Part shown: positions 43,001 to 53,000 of the stretch, piece by piece
Position numbering within the stretch: the stretch's first letter is position 1
Layout: every line of letters starts with the position of its first letter
From: Epithemia pelagica
Lineage: Eukaryota > Bacillariophyta > Bacillariophyceae > Surirellales > Surirellaceae
NCBI GenBank assembly: GCA_946965045.2
Contig: OX337241.1
Coordinates: forward strand, 1 to 64,000
Direction: 5' to 3'
DNA length: 64,000 nucleotides
Notes under the pieces: model-generated
Told to the model about the DNA's origin: nothing
The model's database searches: none
What the model saw: the letters and a program-made list of their open reading frames with translations, nothing else
Translations under genes and position numbers: made by a program

Positions 43001-43591
43001 ATACCTGCCGACAAGTGGCTTGGTATTTTATACCTCATGGTCAGCAAACAGCCACCAACTGCGGCTGATCTTAGTCGTGCAAATACTTTTGTTCTTCTAG
43101 GCAACATGCTCATGCGGCTGTTACCATACTTGTCGAAGAAACAAAAGTCTCCGAGCGGCAACGGTGCGAACGAGGAGAAGGATGAAAACTTTGTGGATGC
43201 AGAAGACCTCACTGACGTCGTCCGACAGACAGCATCGTTGGCGGGCGAGAACTTGCGCAACGGACGTCGTGGACGGGTGTCGCCCTTGTTTGAAAAGACC
43301 TTGCAAACGGTAACATATCTCTCTAATCACATGCAAACAGATGAATGGAAAGGTGACAGAGAGTTCGGAACTTGGGCGAGCGAGGCCTTGTTGGCGGAAC
43401 TAGAAAAGGTGGGCGCGGCGGGTGCTTCCCTTCAGAATCAGGTTGCAATTCAAGAGAAATCCAGAGACGATGATTATGAGAACAAACCGGAAGTACTAGA
43501 AACTGAATCACCGATTGTGGCAGGAGGGCAAACGAGCAAACCATCAGAGGTCATAGATCAAGACGAAGACGAGGATGATGACGAGGATTAG
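37070..43591 (+). CDS. GBF1/GNOM-type Sec7 Arf guanine-nucleotide exchange factor
   Basis: A 2173-residue single-exon frame from the ATG at 37070. N-terminal ~340 residues are acidic low complexity. A DCB-type domain follows (~357-550, with AVRVMKGEIHNVLTVMRSS). The HUS region is at ~800-960 and includes the HUS box YRNYDCDVACSNLFE near 943. The Sec7 domain (~1130-1320) has the glutamate finger FRLPGEAQCIDRF with catalytic Glu1222, and the conserved MLNTDLHNP. HDS-type helical repeats run to ~2100, then an acidic tail. Large Arf-GEFs of this class activate Arf1 at the Golgi/ER interface for COPI coat recruitment, and are brefeldin A targets in many eukaryotes. The long, Asn/Ser/Pro-rich N-terminal extension and several poly-Gln/Ala inserts lengthen it beyond the usual ~1450-1900 residues. 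Whether it is GBF1 or BIG-like should be settled by a tree; DCB wording favours GBF1/GNOM. Confidence 0.93.
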   Translation: MIVAESRPLAENNSPSSPSATGNTATNTTDNNNTNNNMTEKEVLVLETSTTTTSPSTSTSSDGLQKESTGVEQPVSTSKPFVEQPEGPEADDLVNSFSNHSLPESTFDDEPQQPQEESPPVVVRDPPTAVDDPPTHEDDKAAPASEPPSAESFSPVETSWAHQPDPNDDSDDDEEEDEFATGNHHQNDNPNDNDPADETTNHEEELLDTFDDATEAPPPAPKPSLYEDDVSITLSMQSNTKNSTAGGGGPWKAPLATPASPAATLESYNPWAAATPQTANNNNTNNQSLDHSARTAPRMVSFFNTTEPPPRSGNNGSHIPSSGDSVLLGGVEDAMSVRSQSTRHTAVTTTTNNMDLLARPLVETHMAVRVMKGEIHNVLTVMRSSEHSLYMSAQRFTEELTEESHPLVQQFQDLHFTLSDWDLQMAAHALYRRQRSAATALSTAGGGASVMGGAGESVVSQAVHDASSSPLVTPPDALMYLPPFCVAVTTREINAPVTGACLTALHKFLLYGFVHPAKDAQAGMTMIAKALLHCTFEETAAPPPNTTNTAAAAAKQRQQSWRKQMQQHQQQQQHGSLTNMGSSDHSDDGSATVSAQNTTGGTNNTASTNNNANNKRGTRKDAEAAQREEQAAYYHPTRVNDEQVVLKLLDLAALVVRCSFLGTYVNGNNAMMEQLAPTTPTGCLLDADLVVGLLDTCLHVSHIAKSASPLLKSAASDALGQIVLQVFSHQKQPPQSIPAPIPVNIGSSSRSLGAASAAAMPGSDSPRQQVLAKLASLLNPANHDEQVIVSSLTAVNIALETAKNEDNMSPQEVSILQNDLFKYLLQWSTTSDLHILSLTLRVIFNLFQSIPNHLKVPLEVFLTSVHLRILDAGNNATAAALRSNGLSKLTGASSSTVTSALGSSPTGAGAGNTPSANHEEREVVLESILEYCQEPALMQDIYRNYDCDVACSNLFELIVSALGKTAMPNDSTHPLLVAAATGASSRTVTATDSDGSSGRPKLESGESISKLAMTYSTPTPARTSFFTVNTTTPTPFMQLNKLALEALCAILNLIARRVHADRSPFLRELGLTSMSMDNSMGMIDSFMMNSMADMSIQNQSVTGSVAQMSEEELHQRRQRKNALVQVAQLFNEDFTGQGWLDMAVNLDVLDATDNAKGVAEILYSASGLDKAKLGIYLSKGPESSFPFHTKVRQQFIELYDFTDLNFSAALRLFLSRFRLPGEAQCIDRFMESFSSELYKQQSGNMSTFKDADAVYVLSFSTIMLNTDLHNPTIKESNRMTKEQFIKNNRGINAGEDLPVEYLSDLYDQIKGNQIQVQREVGEFMKKQEYDKDFRSAWDSILAKHKEVATAFFTHAGDARRNIYKTGVHDKEMFTILVKWALVALPAVFNRSWDDAIVFRSLRGFKQMAMIADHFGMDDVVNEIIELLLTKGRDYVINCIMLDHNPKNHIETDGEDETTTQGETHGDSESQIPYSLLSSGKGYTEVDYTGAAHHRGLLALDTGFLLVRRYARKVVSAWPLFIECLCAMRDARALPSGLSDLDDFADSNGNVLPLSPYAKVSQRRLDHFYSSKAMANARGAAATTEGQPQQEGWFSKLFKTTSTTKVPTAEELEKTDGRRTEGVLCASTRAVLAVAESANVEKIVQMGSTKLPVAEQTIRSLLDVVDAYPYDDDPVNEQHAIFSLELAARALLSNRDRAVDIFPVFLSKFENILGQVSDKGVPSPFVIERIVVTILRCSIHLYDLEELRPNLRVSLHLLIMSIPRSFIRDVADRMACGLAIILRASFPFFESHNEWTFMRDTLDTLANFSSARVFVFDGIASTVECAVPHQGRDKDESGYGDDEYENETIDDSKTGDDIQQQFALTKEACGALSRILIRFVLGFYQSDFTLSVPASVCLEKLYYRMNSLALDEKIAAAAKAGNPIELTEKERRSKVPNKDYWQNVTVALYSVCRSPDPDVSRHGYEICQRVILRTSLREIPADKWLGILYLMVSKQPPTAADLSRANTFVLLGNMLMRLLPYLSKKQKSPSGNGANEEKDENFVDAEDLTDVVRQTASLAGENLRNGRRGRVSPLFEKTLQTVTYLSNHMQTDEWKGDREFGTWASEALLAELEKVGAAGASLQNQVAIQEKSRDDDYENKPEVLETESPIVAGGQTSKPSEVIDQDEDEDDDED

Positions 43592-44386
43592 AATCCTTCG
43601 ACAAGCATTCCTTTTAAAAAGAACAACTTGTTCTTCACAAAAATGTCTGTTTAAATCCCAGTCGTGGGACTGGTTAAGAGTTTCATTTTAATTGTACCAA
43701 CTTAGCCAATCATCATTGATAACTTTTTTCTATTAAAAACGAAAGAGAAATAGCCGCGTTCATGTTAGGATGGGATAGCACCGGTAGGAAGTTCAGCTGT
43801 CGCGGAAGATCTACTTAGGTAGGCCTTCTCGACCCACTCTTTCGTAGTACTACAGCTCTTTCCTTTTTAACCATCTAGAGAGAGACAGAGACCCGCTCCC
43901 CGTATGCTGTATAATTATTTTTCATTTTGTCATAGTTGTAGTAAGGAGTAAGTTGTAAGGCTTTATGCAATCTCAACAATCAACTCTCCGAGCTCAGTAC
44001 ACACCCGAAGTTCTGGGCGTGGAAGTGGTTGAAGGGTAAGGGGTAAAGGGTGAACTGTCTGTGTACTCCCAAGCAGGGGTGAGTGAGTCCTGCGCGATCG
44101 AATACGCTGCGCTCCATGAGAAGGAGAATGCACATCGTGCATTCAATCACAACTTGAAATACTCATGACTTACCCCCGCTGGGGCGCAGTGAAGGGTGAA
44201 CTTGGTGAGGAGGAGGCGAGAAGCGAGACTGTGAACTGTGAACGGTCACGCGGGACAAAGACCAAAGAATTTTCTTTTACCCAGACAAGAAGGACAGGGA
44301 CAGCTTCTGAGTCCTGAGCCTCATTCGAGATTCTAGATTGGGAGATCCACTTTCACTCCTACTCTCCTTTTGATATCGTTTGTACT
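43592..44386. other. Intergenic region
   Basis: About 0.8 kb without a supported gene; several short runs of GGGTGAA/AAGGGT near 44030-44060 and 44190. Confidence 0.5.
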
Positions 44387-45250
44387 ATGAATCACGCTGC
44401 CTCGTTGTCCTCGAGTACGTTTGTGGAAATGAACAACATTGGCATTTGGTATATGCAACATGGTTTGTATGATCCGGCCGCACAGGCATTTCGATCCGCA
44501 CTACATCAAGTAGCACGACGCATCGGGTCTCCCTCTCCTGCTTCCTCTTCTTGTATGGAATCGAGGGAATGTCCTCCAACGGCTGCGACAAGAACTGATG
44601 GCAAAGTGGAGCCAATGAGGATGGATGAACCATCGCCACCTACACTGCCACCACCTACATGCGCTGGTTGGAACGTCACTTGCGCGAAGCCATGCATTTC
44701 AGATATGGAGGGGATTTATTCAGATCACAATACGCTGATGATCCACTCATCTCCCTTTCTAATCGCGGATGCGAAACGGAATTGGAACATGTCTTCCTAC
44801 ATCTGCGACGATGTGGAATCTCGAATGATTTCAAGTGCCCTGATCTTTAACCTTGGTTTATCCTATCATTTGAGAGCACTCTGCTATGGTCGCGAGAGAA
44901 GACAACGACAACTAGATCACCGAACTACCCGAGATATCGATCTAAGTCGAGCTCAAAAAGCCTATGACTTGGCCGCCCTTTCCCTCCAAAGTTTGTGTCT
45001 ATCACACCTAAAATCAGACGATGAAGGAAGGATTGTCATGGCCATTTATAACAACAAGGCCCATACCAACTATCATTTCTTTGATGTGGTCTCTGCTCAA
45101 CATTCCTTGCGGACCTTGAATCAGTTACTTTCTCAGAGAGAGGCCATGAACCAGACATACAACGATGAGCAATGGAAACTAGTGGATCAGCACTTTTATC
45201 TAAATGCTGGCCATGTCACGAATCTGGCAACTTTCTCACCCGCCGCTTAA
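44387..45250 (+). CDS. TPR-like helical repeat protein, copy A
   Basis: 287 residues from the ATG at 44387. Starts with a TPR-like helix pair (NNIGIWYMQHGLYDPAAQAF), a variable middle, then helical repeats: LIFNLGLSYHLRALCYGRE, AQKAYDLAALSLQSL and MAIYNNKAHTNYHFFDVVSA. It ends NLATFSPAA. The same block order appears in the gene at 46424, so the two are paralogues. TPR proteins bind other proteins; the partner is unknown. Transcription is convergent with its paralogue. Confidence 0.75.
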   Translation: MNHAASLSSSTFVEMNNIGIWYMQHGLYDPAAQAFRSALHQVARRIGSPSPASSSCMESRECPPTAATRTDGKVEPMRMDEPSPPTLPPPTCAGWNVTCAKPCISDMEGIYSDHNTLMIHSSPFLIADAKRNWNMSSYICDDVESRMISSALIFNLGLSYHLRALCYGRERRQRQLDHRTTRDIDLSRAQKAYDLAALSLQSLCLSHLKSDDEGRIVMAIYNNKAHTNYHFFDVVSAQHSLRTLNQLLSQREAMNQTYNDEQWKLVDQHFYLNAGHVTNLATFSPAA

Positions 45251-46423
45251 TATCAATGTTATCTAGGCCTACGGTCGACGGTACTTCCATCTTCTATCCC
45301 TGTTTTTTGACATAACTTAGTTCTTCGGACCTTTTTGTTTGATCACAACATCGCGTCCAATAGGGTTATGGGTCATGGCATGGCCCATGGCCCATGGTCA
45401 TCATGGATCATGGAGGATAGTCCCGCGACAAAACCACACCCGAAGTTGGTAACTCGAGACCCTGCCGAAATAAAAATAATGGCCATACTCATGACTCATC
45501 GATCATCCATGACACGTGACACGAGATAAAAATTCAGATGGGCCACGCTTCTCCACGCGCTATGCTGACTACCCAGTGAGGAAAAATCTGACAACATGGG
45601 CAACAGTTTTGAATATCTCTCCTATTGTATTTAAAGAGAAGAAATACTCCAAGGCTATGGTAGTACTTGGTACTCGTAGTAGGTAGTCGTTAGTCTAGAG
45701 GTAGTCAGAGGCCAAATCCGACCAATGACGCTAACAAGGTTCCGTTTTCAATAACAATTTAAACGAGGGGGCGTGAAGAAAGGTCAGATGCCGACTCCAA
45801 ACAGCTACTATGTTGAATCATGATGAGACGGAGAAACTGAAACAGGCTTATTGTGGAAGTTCGAAGTTATAGGGGAATGGCGTCCTCCGACTCAGGTGTG
45901 GAGTCACGATCATAGGGGCGCCCTGACATCCCATAACCTGACGGCCTTGAGAAATTCTAATAAATAGTAGCTGACAGAAACGGAGCCACATGTTTTGGAT
46001 CTGACTTCCGATGAACGGCGCATTCAAACTATAATCAAACATCACCAATATACGTCGTCTTTCTCTGTTCTTGTTTTTTCTTTATTACTCGTACTAAGCC
46101 ATCATTTCTCATGTCAGAAGTCAGACAGAAACAAGAAAACAGACTCAGATTCCCGAGATTCAGAAAAACTATCTGGTCCCGGACGAAGCTGTCGTAAGCA
46201 AAGAGTAAGCTACTCCGAGTAGCTAGGAGTAGGAGTGGCTAGGACAACACTTAAGGAGTAGAAGTACTCCTAGTAGATACTCCTAGGAGTAGTTTATGTG
46301 TGTTCTGACACAGAAACGGATTACGAGGTCGTCCAAAACAAAAACCGGATGTGTTCCGACGTTCCCAAGAACATCACACACGATGAAAGCCGCCCATACA
46401 AACAACACTGTTTCTGCCATTGG
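45251..46423. other. Region between convergent TPR-like paralogues
   Basis: About 1.2 kb without a supported gene. It contains CATGG-rich short repeats near 45370-45415 and GGAGTAG repeats near 46225-46295. Confidence 0.5.
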
Positions 46424-47344
46424 TCATGCCGATGGCGATGACTCGGCAATCTTGCACATCATGGCATTCCACAAAAAATGTCCATCTCTCTCGTCCACTT
46501 TGTGTCCCGGGTCTTGAACAAGTCGGTCTTCACGATGGCGGTAATGCAGAGACAATAATGATCGCAACATAGCTAAATGACGTTGGGTTTCTTGAACATC
46601 AAAGAAATGAAAGCATGTATGAGCCATATTGTTGTGAATGGCAACAAACACGCGTTGTTCATTCCAACTCAGCTGTTGATAGACACTTGGGGGCGTTCGA
46701 TCAAAGACACGCTTGGCATTCCAATAGATTTGTCGGGCTCCCGCAAGGTCCTCTTGTTGGCTTCTTCTGTCATTACCGGGAACTATCACAAGAGCTCGGA
46801 GGTGAAAGCATAGCGCCATGTTGAACAAAAGAATCCCTGAAAGAACAGTCGTCAGGCAGCTCTCACATTTGAGGCAAGGATCGTCAAAAGGGACAGGATT
46901 TGTTCCTGAATTCTCTCGTGCGATACCCAAGCAGTAAAACGCGCTGCTATGGAGAACTAACGTGTTGTGATCCGGGAAACAAGCATCGTTGTCCTTGTTC
47001 TTCAATCCGTGGCTCAAAGCCATTCGTATATCCTCAGAACTTTGAAGAGTGACACGACTCCTCAAGTCGTTGTTCGACGGGAAACAGCCAACGTTTTCTT
47101 GTGACTGCGCCTCCAGTCCATTGGCAAGTTCTCCGAGCGCAAACCGGAAATGGGAAATGGCTTGCTCAAACATGCCATTTCTCATGAAGGCTATGCCGGT
47201 GTTGTTGATACGTTCAAAGTTGATACGATTACTCATTGGTTCGTGCCTTGGACTGAGAAAATTATGAGAGGATAAGTGCTTGACCTTGTACGCCTCCTTT
47301 TTTCCGAATAATTGGATAGCCCTCTCAAATAGTGAGAGTAGCAT
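46424..47344 (-). CDS. TPR-like helical repeat protein, copy B
   Basis: 306 residues from the ATG at 47344; a later ATG at 47236 (MSNRINFERINN) aligns better with the start of copy A and may be the true start, giving 270 residues. Blocks shared with copy A: NNTGIAFMRNGMFEQAISHF, LFNMALCFHLRAL, ARQIYWNAKRVFD, AIHNNMAHTCFHFFDV and a C-terminal SSPSA. A central CLKCESC cluster is absent from copy A. Function unknown beyond likely protein binding. Confidence 0.75.
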   Translation of the reverse strand: MLLSLFERAIQLFGKKEAYKVKHLSSHNFLSPRHEPMSNRINFERINNTGIAFMRNGMFEQAISHFRFALGELANGLEAQSQENVGCFPSNNDLRSRVTLQSSEDIRMALSHGLKNKDNDACFPDHNTLVLHSSAFYCLGIARENSGTNPVPFDDPCLKCESCLTTVLSGILLFNMALCFHLRALVIVPGNDRRSQQEDLAGARQIYWNAKRVFDRTPPSVYQQLSWNEQRVFVAIHNNMAHTCFHFFDVQETQRHLAMLRSLLSLHYRHREDRLVQDPGHKVDERDGHFLWNAMMCKIAESSPSA

Positions 47345-47396
47345 CGTACATCATAAAAATACTTATAGCTAGTGTACTTTGGTATTTTCCGATAGC

Positions 47397-48117
47397 AGAC
47401 AGCAGAAAAGTTAAGTATTATAATCGGATTATTGTATCGGTTACGTAGCCCTTAAGCCTAGAAACTAGAAAGTAGAAAGTGCGCCTGATAACTGATAATA
47501 TATAATATCCTTTGAAAACAGCTGGGATGACCATCAATCTTCAGCGTGTGAAGCTGCTTTGAGACTGAGACGGATCTACCCAGAGAAATAGCTCTGGAGA
47601 GGAAAGGTCAATTCTCAACTGGAAACTTAGAACTAGCACTAAGTATGATCTGAATTGTCGATCCAGTCGTCTTTCGATCCTCTAGGGTTTCAGGTTTTCC
47701 AGATTCTATGATCAATTCTCAGTCCCACTTCTTGCCGAGTGACGAGTGACCATTGATTCTAGGACTAAGGACTACCAATACTTGTGCCGAAAGTGCTCCG
47801 TCCCGTAATGAAACGTCAAAGTCACCTAATAACTAATAAAAGAAAAAGACAGGCCCTATGCGAATTGGGATTTTCGTCTCGGTTTCGGTTCTCTTATTCG
47901 ATAGACGAGAGTTAAAACCTTTCCAGTTTGCCATAATTTGAGTCATGTGTGTGCGTGGGTCCCGAGCCCCTGAGCTACCTCTCCGCCTCGACACTCGCAT
48001 AATCTGACGGACTACTGCGTAGTGTTCCTGCTGCCTCTCTCTATGTCCATGGCAACAACAACAACAACAAGCATAAAAAGCTTTTCAAGGACTCTATATT
48101 TCTGGAATGGTTGCTCT
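47397..48117 (+). repeat. Segmental duplication, left part of upstream copy
   Basis: Matches 57644-58369 in the same orientation. The first ~430 bases look identical; later there are several small indels. Homology stops at 48117/48118, exactly where the MULE begins. Confidence 0.9.
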
Positions 48118-48351
48118 ATTAACCACACCCAGTTTTTTGGTCGCTTTCAGTCGCATAAGAACTGACCCCATCTGCATTCCCACGCCTGTCAGCACCCCAT
48201 GCTGCCGCTCCAGGCACGTGTCAAGGCACGTGTATCAACTGTCCCCTCTTCCAACGGTCTCCCGAAGAAAATCACCTACTACCTTTGTACTTGCATGTTG
48301 CATGAGATGGGCCAAAAAACCCACTCTCATAGCCTTTCCTTCCTTTTCCAA

Positions 48352-48707
48352 CACTCTCTCCTACTACCCTTGATAACTTTCTACATGTAAGTCGGATTTC
48401 AACATTGAATGGCTCGTTGGAAAGCCCTTTGCAAGACCGTTCTAACAATACCTTGTTTGGTTTGATTGCGTTGGTCCTTCAGAAGCGATTTGATTTTGAA
48501 ATTTGGGGTCTTTTTGGTGGCTGCTCCAGCACCCTCTCCTACTACCCTTGATAACTTTCTACATGTAAGTCGGATTTCAACATTGAATGGCTCGTTGGAA
48601 AGCCCTTTGCAAGACCGTTCTAACAATACCTTGTTTGGTTTGATTGCGTTGGTCCTTCAGAAGCGATTTGATTTTGAAATTTGGGGTCTTTTTGGTTGTC
48701 TACATCA
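48352..48707 (+). repeat. 178-bp tandem duplication near the left MULE end
   Basis: Two direct copies, about 48352-48529 and 48530-48707, both with CTACTACCCTTGATAACTTT. They lie in the left subterminal part of the MULE, where transposase-binding repeats are often found. The 3' ends of the copies differ. Confidence 0.88.
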
Positions 48708-48723
48708 GGATTTGTCATGGGTG

Positions 48724-50010
48724 ATGTCCAAGGAAGCCCTCAAGGGAGGTCGTTTAGAACCAGACCATAATGGTCAGGCTCTCACCGCCCAGTGCTTAGG
48801 CAGTACATCTTCAAATGTACATGCCAACAAAAGTACGGGGGGGGGGGCTTGCACGGAGATTAACTCAGGATGAGATTCTGCAGAACATAGCTGAAGAACA
48901 TACAGGCTTTGATGTTACTAATGCTTTTCATGTGTTCAAGTCCAATAAACCATGTTCTCAAAGGACACAAGTTGCTGCTTTGGTTGCCAAAGCATCTTCC
49001 ATGCCAAGGTCTTCTGCACAACGATATCGCCGGAATAAGAAGAGACAAAAGCAGGAAGACGCATTGAAAGAGATTACCGAAGCACCTGATTCTTTGAAGA
49101 TTTCTTCTTCTATTCTACACAAGTTCTGCCTAGTCTTCACAAATGACCCTACCGATGGTCCGCTGGAGCTATCCAAATGCACTCCAAATGTCCCCCACCC
49201 TGTTTCCTTGTCAAGCTGGAAAGTAATTGGAGAGTCTGGTGACCAAGGAAGTATCTTTCGTCCAGATAAACAGAAACTACCTGTGTTTCTCAAACCGCCA
49301 CGTCAAATTCTAACAAGTGATAATGTGACACAGAACCTACTTGATGTTCTTGAGAAGTTGGAGACAACATGCAACCATCAATCACGTGGCAAGTCACGTT
49401 ATGTCGGATGTGATGAACACAAGACAAACTACATCACTCTTGGTGTCCATGCAAATCGGGGAAGAAAAGGGCTGGTAGATTCAAAGTTTTCTAAGTTGAA
49501 AGCAAAGGAGAAACGGGTAATCTTACAATTCATCAAACAGCTTGAGACACAGCTGGAAAAATGGATTGACTGGTCTTATTCTTTTGCGTTCGAGAACTCT
49601 GCAAGAAATGGTGAATTCAAGTTGTGGTCCCACAAGGGGAAAGTACACATTTCTTCTCCTCTGTTGCGTTCGGACGAAACGTTTTCCTTCAAGCCCATAC
49701 AGACAACGACTTTGGTCTGTCCATTTCTGTCGTCATGCTTGTGGAACCAAGTAACAAAGACAAGGATGAAGTTTTGGCTCAATTTGTCTTCCCAGAACAT
49801 GGACAAGTTGTGGCGTTACGACACCTCGACATCATCATTTTCAATCCTCTTGAGTACCATTGTGTCTCCAAGAGGGCAACCAAACATGAAATCTTTTGTC
49901 TGACATGCTATTTGAAGACTGCAGTGGTGGGTAAGAACGACAACACAATTCCTATCACGGACAATGAAAAAGCAATTTTGGCAGCTGCCAAGAACAAAAC
50001 TAGTCATTAA
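48724..50010 (+). pseudogene. MULE passenger ORF, 2OG/Fe(II) oxygenase-like (frameshifted)
   Basis: The coding signal moves between frames. 48724 to ~48840 is open in one frame and reaches a run of 11 G (48837-48847), where the next segment continues in another frame to about 49640 (RLTQDEILQNIAEEHTGFDV...). From there a third segment ends at 50010. The last part has QAHTDNDFGLSISVVML and, ~55 residues on, DIIIFNPLEYHCVSKRA. This is the HxD...H metal triad pattern (codons at 49696, 49702 and 49858) and beta-strand rhythm of double-stranded beta-helix 2-oxoglutarate oxygenases. Each break needs only one base, so the gene was intact recently or the breaks are homopolymer read errors. Substrate unknown. 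Orientation is convergent with the transposase. Confidence 0.65.
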
Positions 50011-50076
50011 AGTAAACCATATGTTGCATAAACAAACGCTAAATATTGTTTAGATCTGTTATAGGAGTTTTACAAT

Positions 50077-53000
50077 CTAGGTGAAAGACGTCAGACCTAA
50101 TGTGGCACCACGGAAACGACGTTTATGCTGGGTTTGTTCAGCATTTGCCGAAACCCATTCCTGACCTTGGTTGTGATGTCCCCGTTCTGCCATTTTCCGG
50201 CGTATGTCTCGACGTAGTTGGCGAAATGACTCAAGATGGGATAAAAGATTGTGATCAGAAGCGACATAGTTACCAGACCGGAAAAGATCCTGTAGTTCTG
50301 AAACCTCTTCGCGAATACATGAAATGAATTGTTGTGTTGTCATTTGCTCCCCAGCTTCTTCTTCAATTGCCTGCAGGAAAATTTCATTCTCCTCACTCTC
50401 CTGGGTGGAGAAATGCGCGTCGTACGTGCCTTGGCCATCTGTGTCATAGTCTTCTTTTTCTTCTGGAAACGAAGGAAATGCTGGCATTTGGGTTGTATAA
50501 GCATTGTTTGTGATGTCATCATTTGTGACAAAACATTCTTGGGACAGATATCCAGGATCGGGACATATCTCCCTTTCCCTTGTTGTTGTTGTTGCTGCTG
50601 TTGCATTTGAGACAAGACTTCCTCTAAATGTATTGATAGCACGCAGTATTTGATCTTCTGTATAGTTGACACAACTACTTTTTGGATCAACGTGCAGATG
50701 TTTGAATTTGATGGGATTGTCTCCCGTGTTGTACGGGCCTTCTGTCCAGCCATCTATATTTTGAAGGGGAAGGGGAAATTTAGGTCCCGATATGTCGTTG
50801 TCCAGCAAGTGCTGGATGCACTCATCAACATTGTTATTCCCGTCACGGAGACCAAGGAAGACATGTTTCTTCCACCACACAATACTCACATCATGGTGGG
50901 TAAATCCTTTGTAGCTAGGATACTCGTGCATAAGCACAGCTGCTTGGTGAGCACATGGTATCCCGCGTCGTTCAAAAGACATACAGGTGCACTCCAGGCG
51001 TCCCATTTTGTTCAGATGTACACATCGAGTGCGATGCCACACAGGAAGCAAATGTTTTTTTTTCATTGTTGACAATAGAGGGGTCGCTTATAACAACGTG
51101 CCATTGCCATGGAGAAAAGGGGACAGGTGCACGACGGACACTATAGTTCTTCCCAAAATTCCATGATTTTGTTGCCAGATCAAGACACAATTCTGTGACA
51201 AAACCGTTGACTGGGAGGTGGTTTGTCCAGGTGGCCGTTGCTTCTACACTCGAGGACGCACAACGCATCTGTTCATCAATGGCCATGTCAGACTGGAGCT
51301 TGAGCATAGCTGCATTGAATGCAACAGTTCTGTTGGCCAACACTGGTGCAGAATGTTCCTTTAAGCCAAGATTTGTGCCTTCATGACTGCTGTTTGTCGA
51401 TTCTTCATAATAGCGGATTCCTTTACGATAATGGAAGCACAAGTGCCTGTTGTGAACAAAGACATAGCCAATAAGAAAGTTGTGGATAACTTTCCGGAGC
51501 TGGGGGGTCAAGAAAGTGCGAACAGGCCTGGAGTAAACAAAGGCAAGAAGAAGACATTTTGAGATATGGAGTTCCTGTTCACTTTCACAGTAGCGTGGAT
51601 ACATGAATGAGTAACACCACTTCTTTACAGTGGTTGCAAATTGCCGGTATGTGCGTTTGTATTCCCATGGAATTGCTCCCTCAATGGAGCACTGCCTACT
51701 CCAACCCTTGAAAATGATATGCCAGCCACAACGGATTCTGATGCAGTGTGGCATGTATCGACGCATCGATTCTTCCAATTCTTCAATTTCATGGGAGTCT
51801 CCATCAGTTACTATGGCCTTGACCCGTGCTATCCATTGTGTTCCAAGAAGAGTCGGGAAAGCAATGCAGAAAACCCATCGAAATGTTGTTCTTCTCTCAT
51901 TGGATAGAAACATTTGCATGATGACAAGATATTTTCCATAGGCCGTGCGCATTGACACAGTCATTAAGGGGCGGTTTTCTCTATTTGTTCCTTTGGTGAC
52001 ATCAATCTTCAGTGCATGCGGAAACAGTCGAAACATTCGCCGCTCTTTATTCGTGATCCAAGCACAAGCAATGAACATATTCTGGTCAACATCAAGTTTC
52101 AGATTTTCCATTTCAGTAGTATATTCATGGAGGATCTCTTGACAAAAGTGAGTCAAGTCTGAAACACTGTGGTTCCCATCTTTGTCTTTGTTCTCATTGA
52201 AGATTTACCCTGACTGCCGTTCCATATGAGCATCGGTAACACTGTCTGGGCGCGCTCCCCAAATGCAGTAGCTTAAACTTTCAGCAGTACGAAGCCATTC
52301 AACTACGGCTTCTGCAGATGCACGTATTCCATCAAAGTGGTACATTCCTGTTGTGTCAGTTACACAAAAAGCATATCGCATTTGATCACGAGTAATGGTC
52401 AAATTGCCATTTGCGTGGAAGTAGTTGCGACCAGCCGCTGGTCCTGTAAATGCATTACCAAGTTCACCCGCACGTTTGCGTTGTTGAGCAGTAAAGTTCC
52501 TAATGCAAAATGGAATGTCAGATGACATCTTCTTCATGTGGTTGCAGTGACATGCATTCCCGGCGACTCTGGTGATATAGAAACCTTTGGAATTGGCAAA
52601 GACCGTGAAATGAAAAGAGCAAGTATGATCACGATGTAGTGCTCGGTTGGTGATGCGTTTACGCGCTTGTTTCCTACCCTCCGGTCCTCGACTATTAGCT
52701 CGTTGATCGTTGTGCAGAGAAATGCCACGGTATTGCTGAATGGAAGGTTCATCACTTGCTTTACGCTTTTGGTAGACTCTGTAACGTTCACATCGAAAGG
52801 TTCTTGAAAAAAAGGGAGGGGAACTTCCTTCAGGGAAGTGTTTACGGGAAGCAAGCGAAGAATTCTTGGTGGAGTTACCGTTGCTCACAAGAACAAAACC
52901 GGATGTTAAAGATTTTGTAACTAAATCTTGGTGAAGATTTGCCATTGAATTGCCTTCCTTTGAGAGTTCATCTGCAGATTGGAGAGGAGGGTATGTGCTA

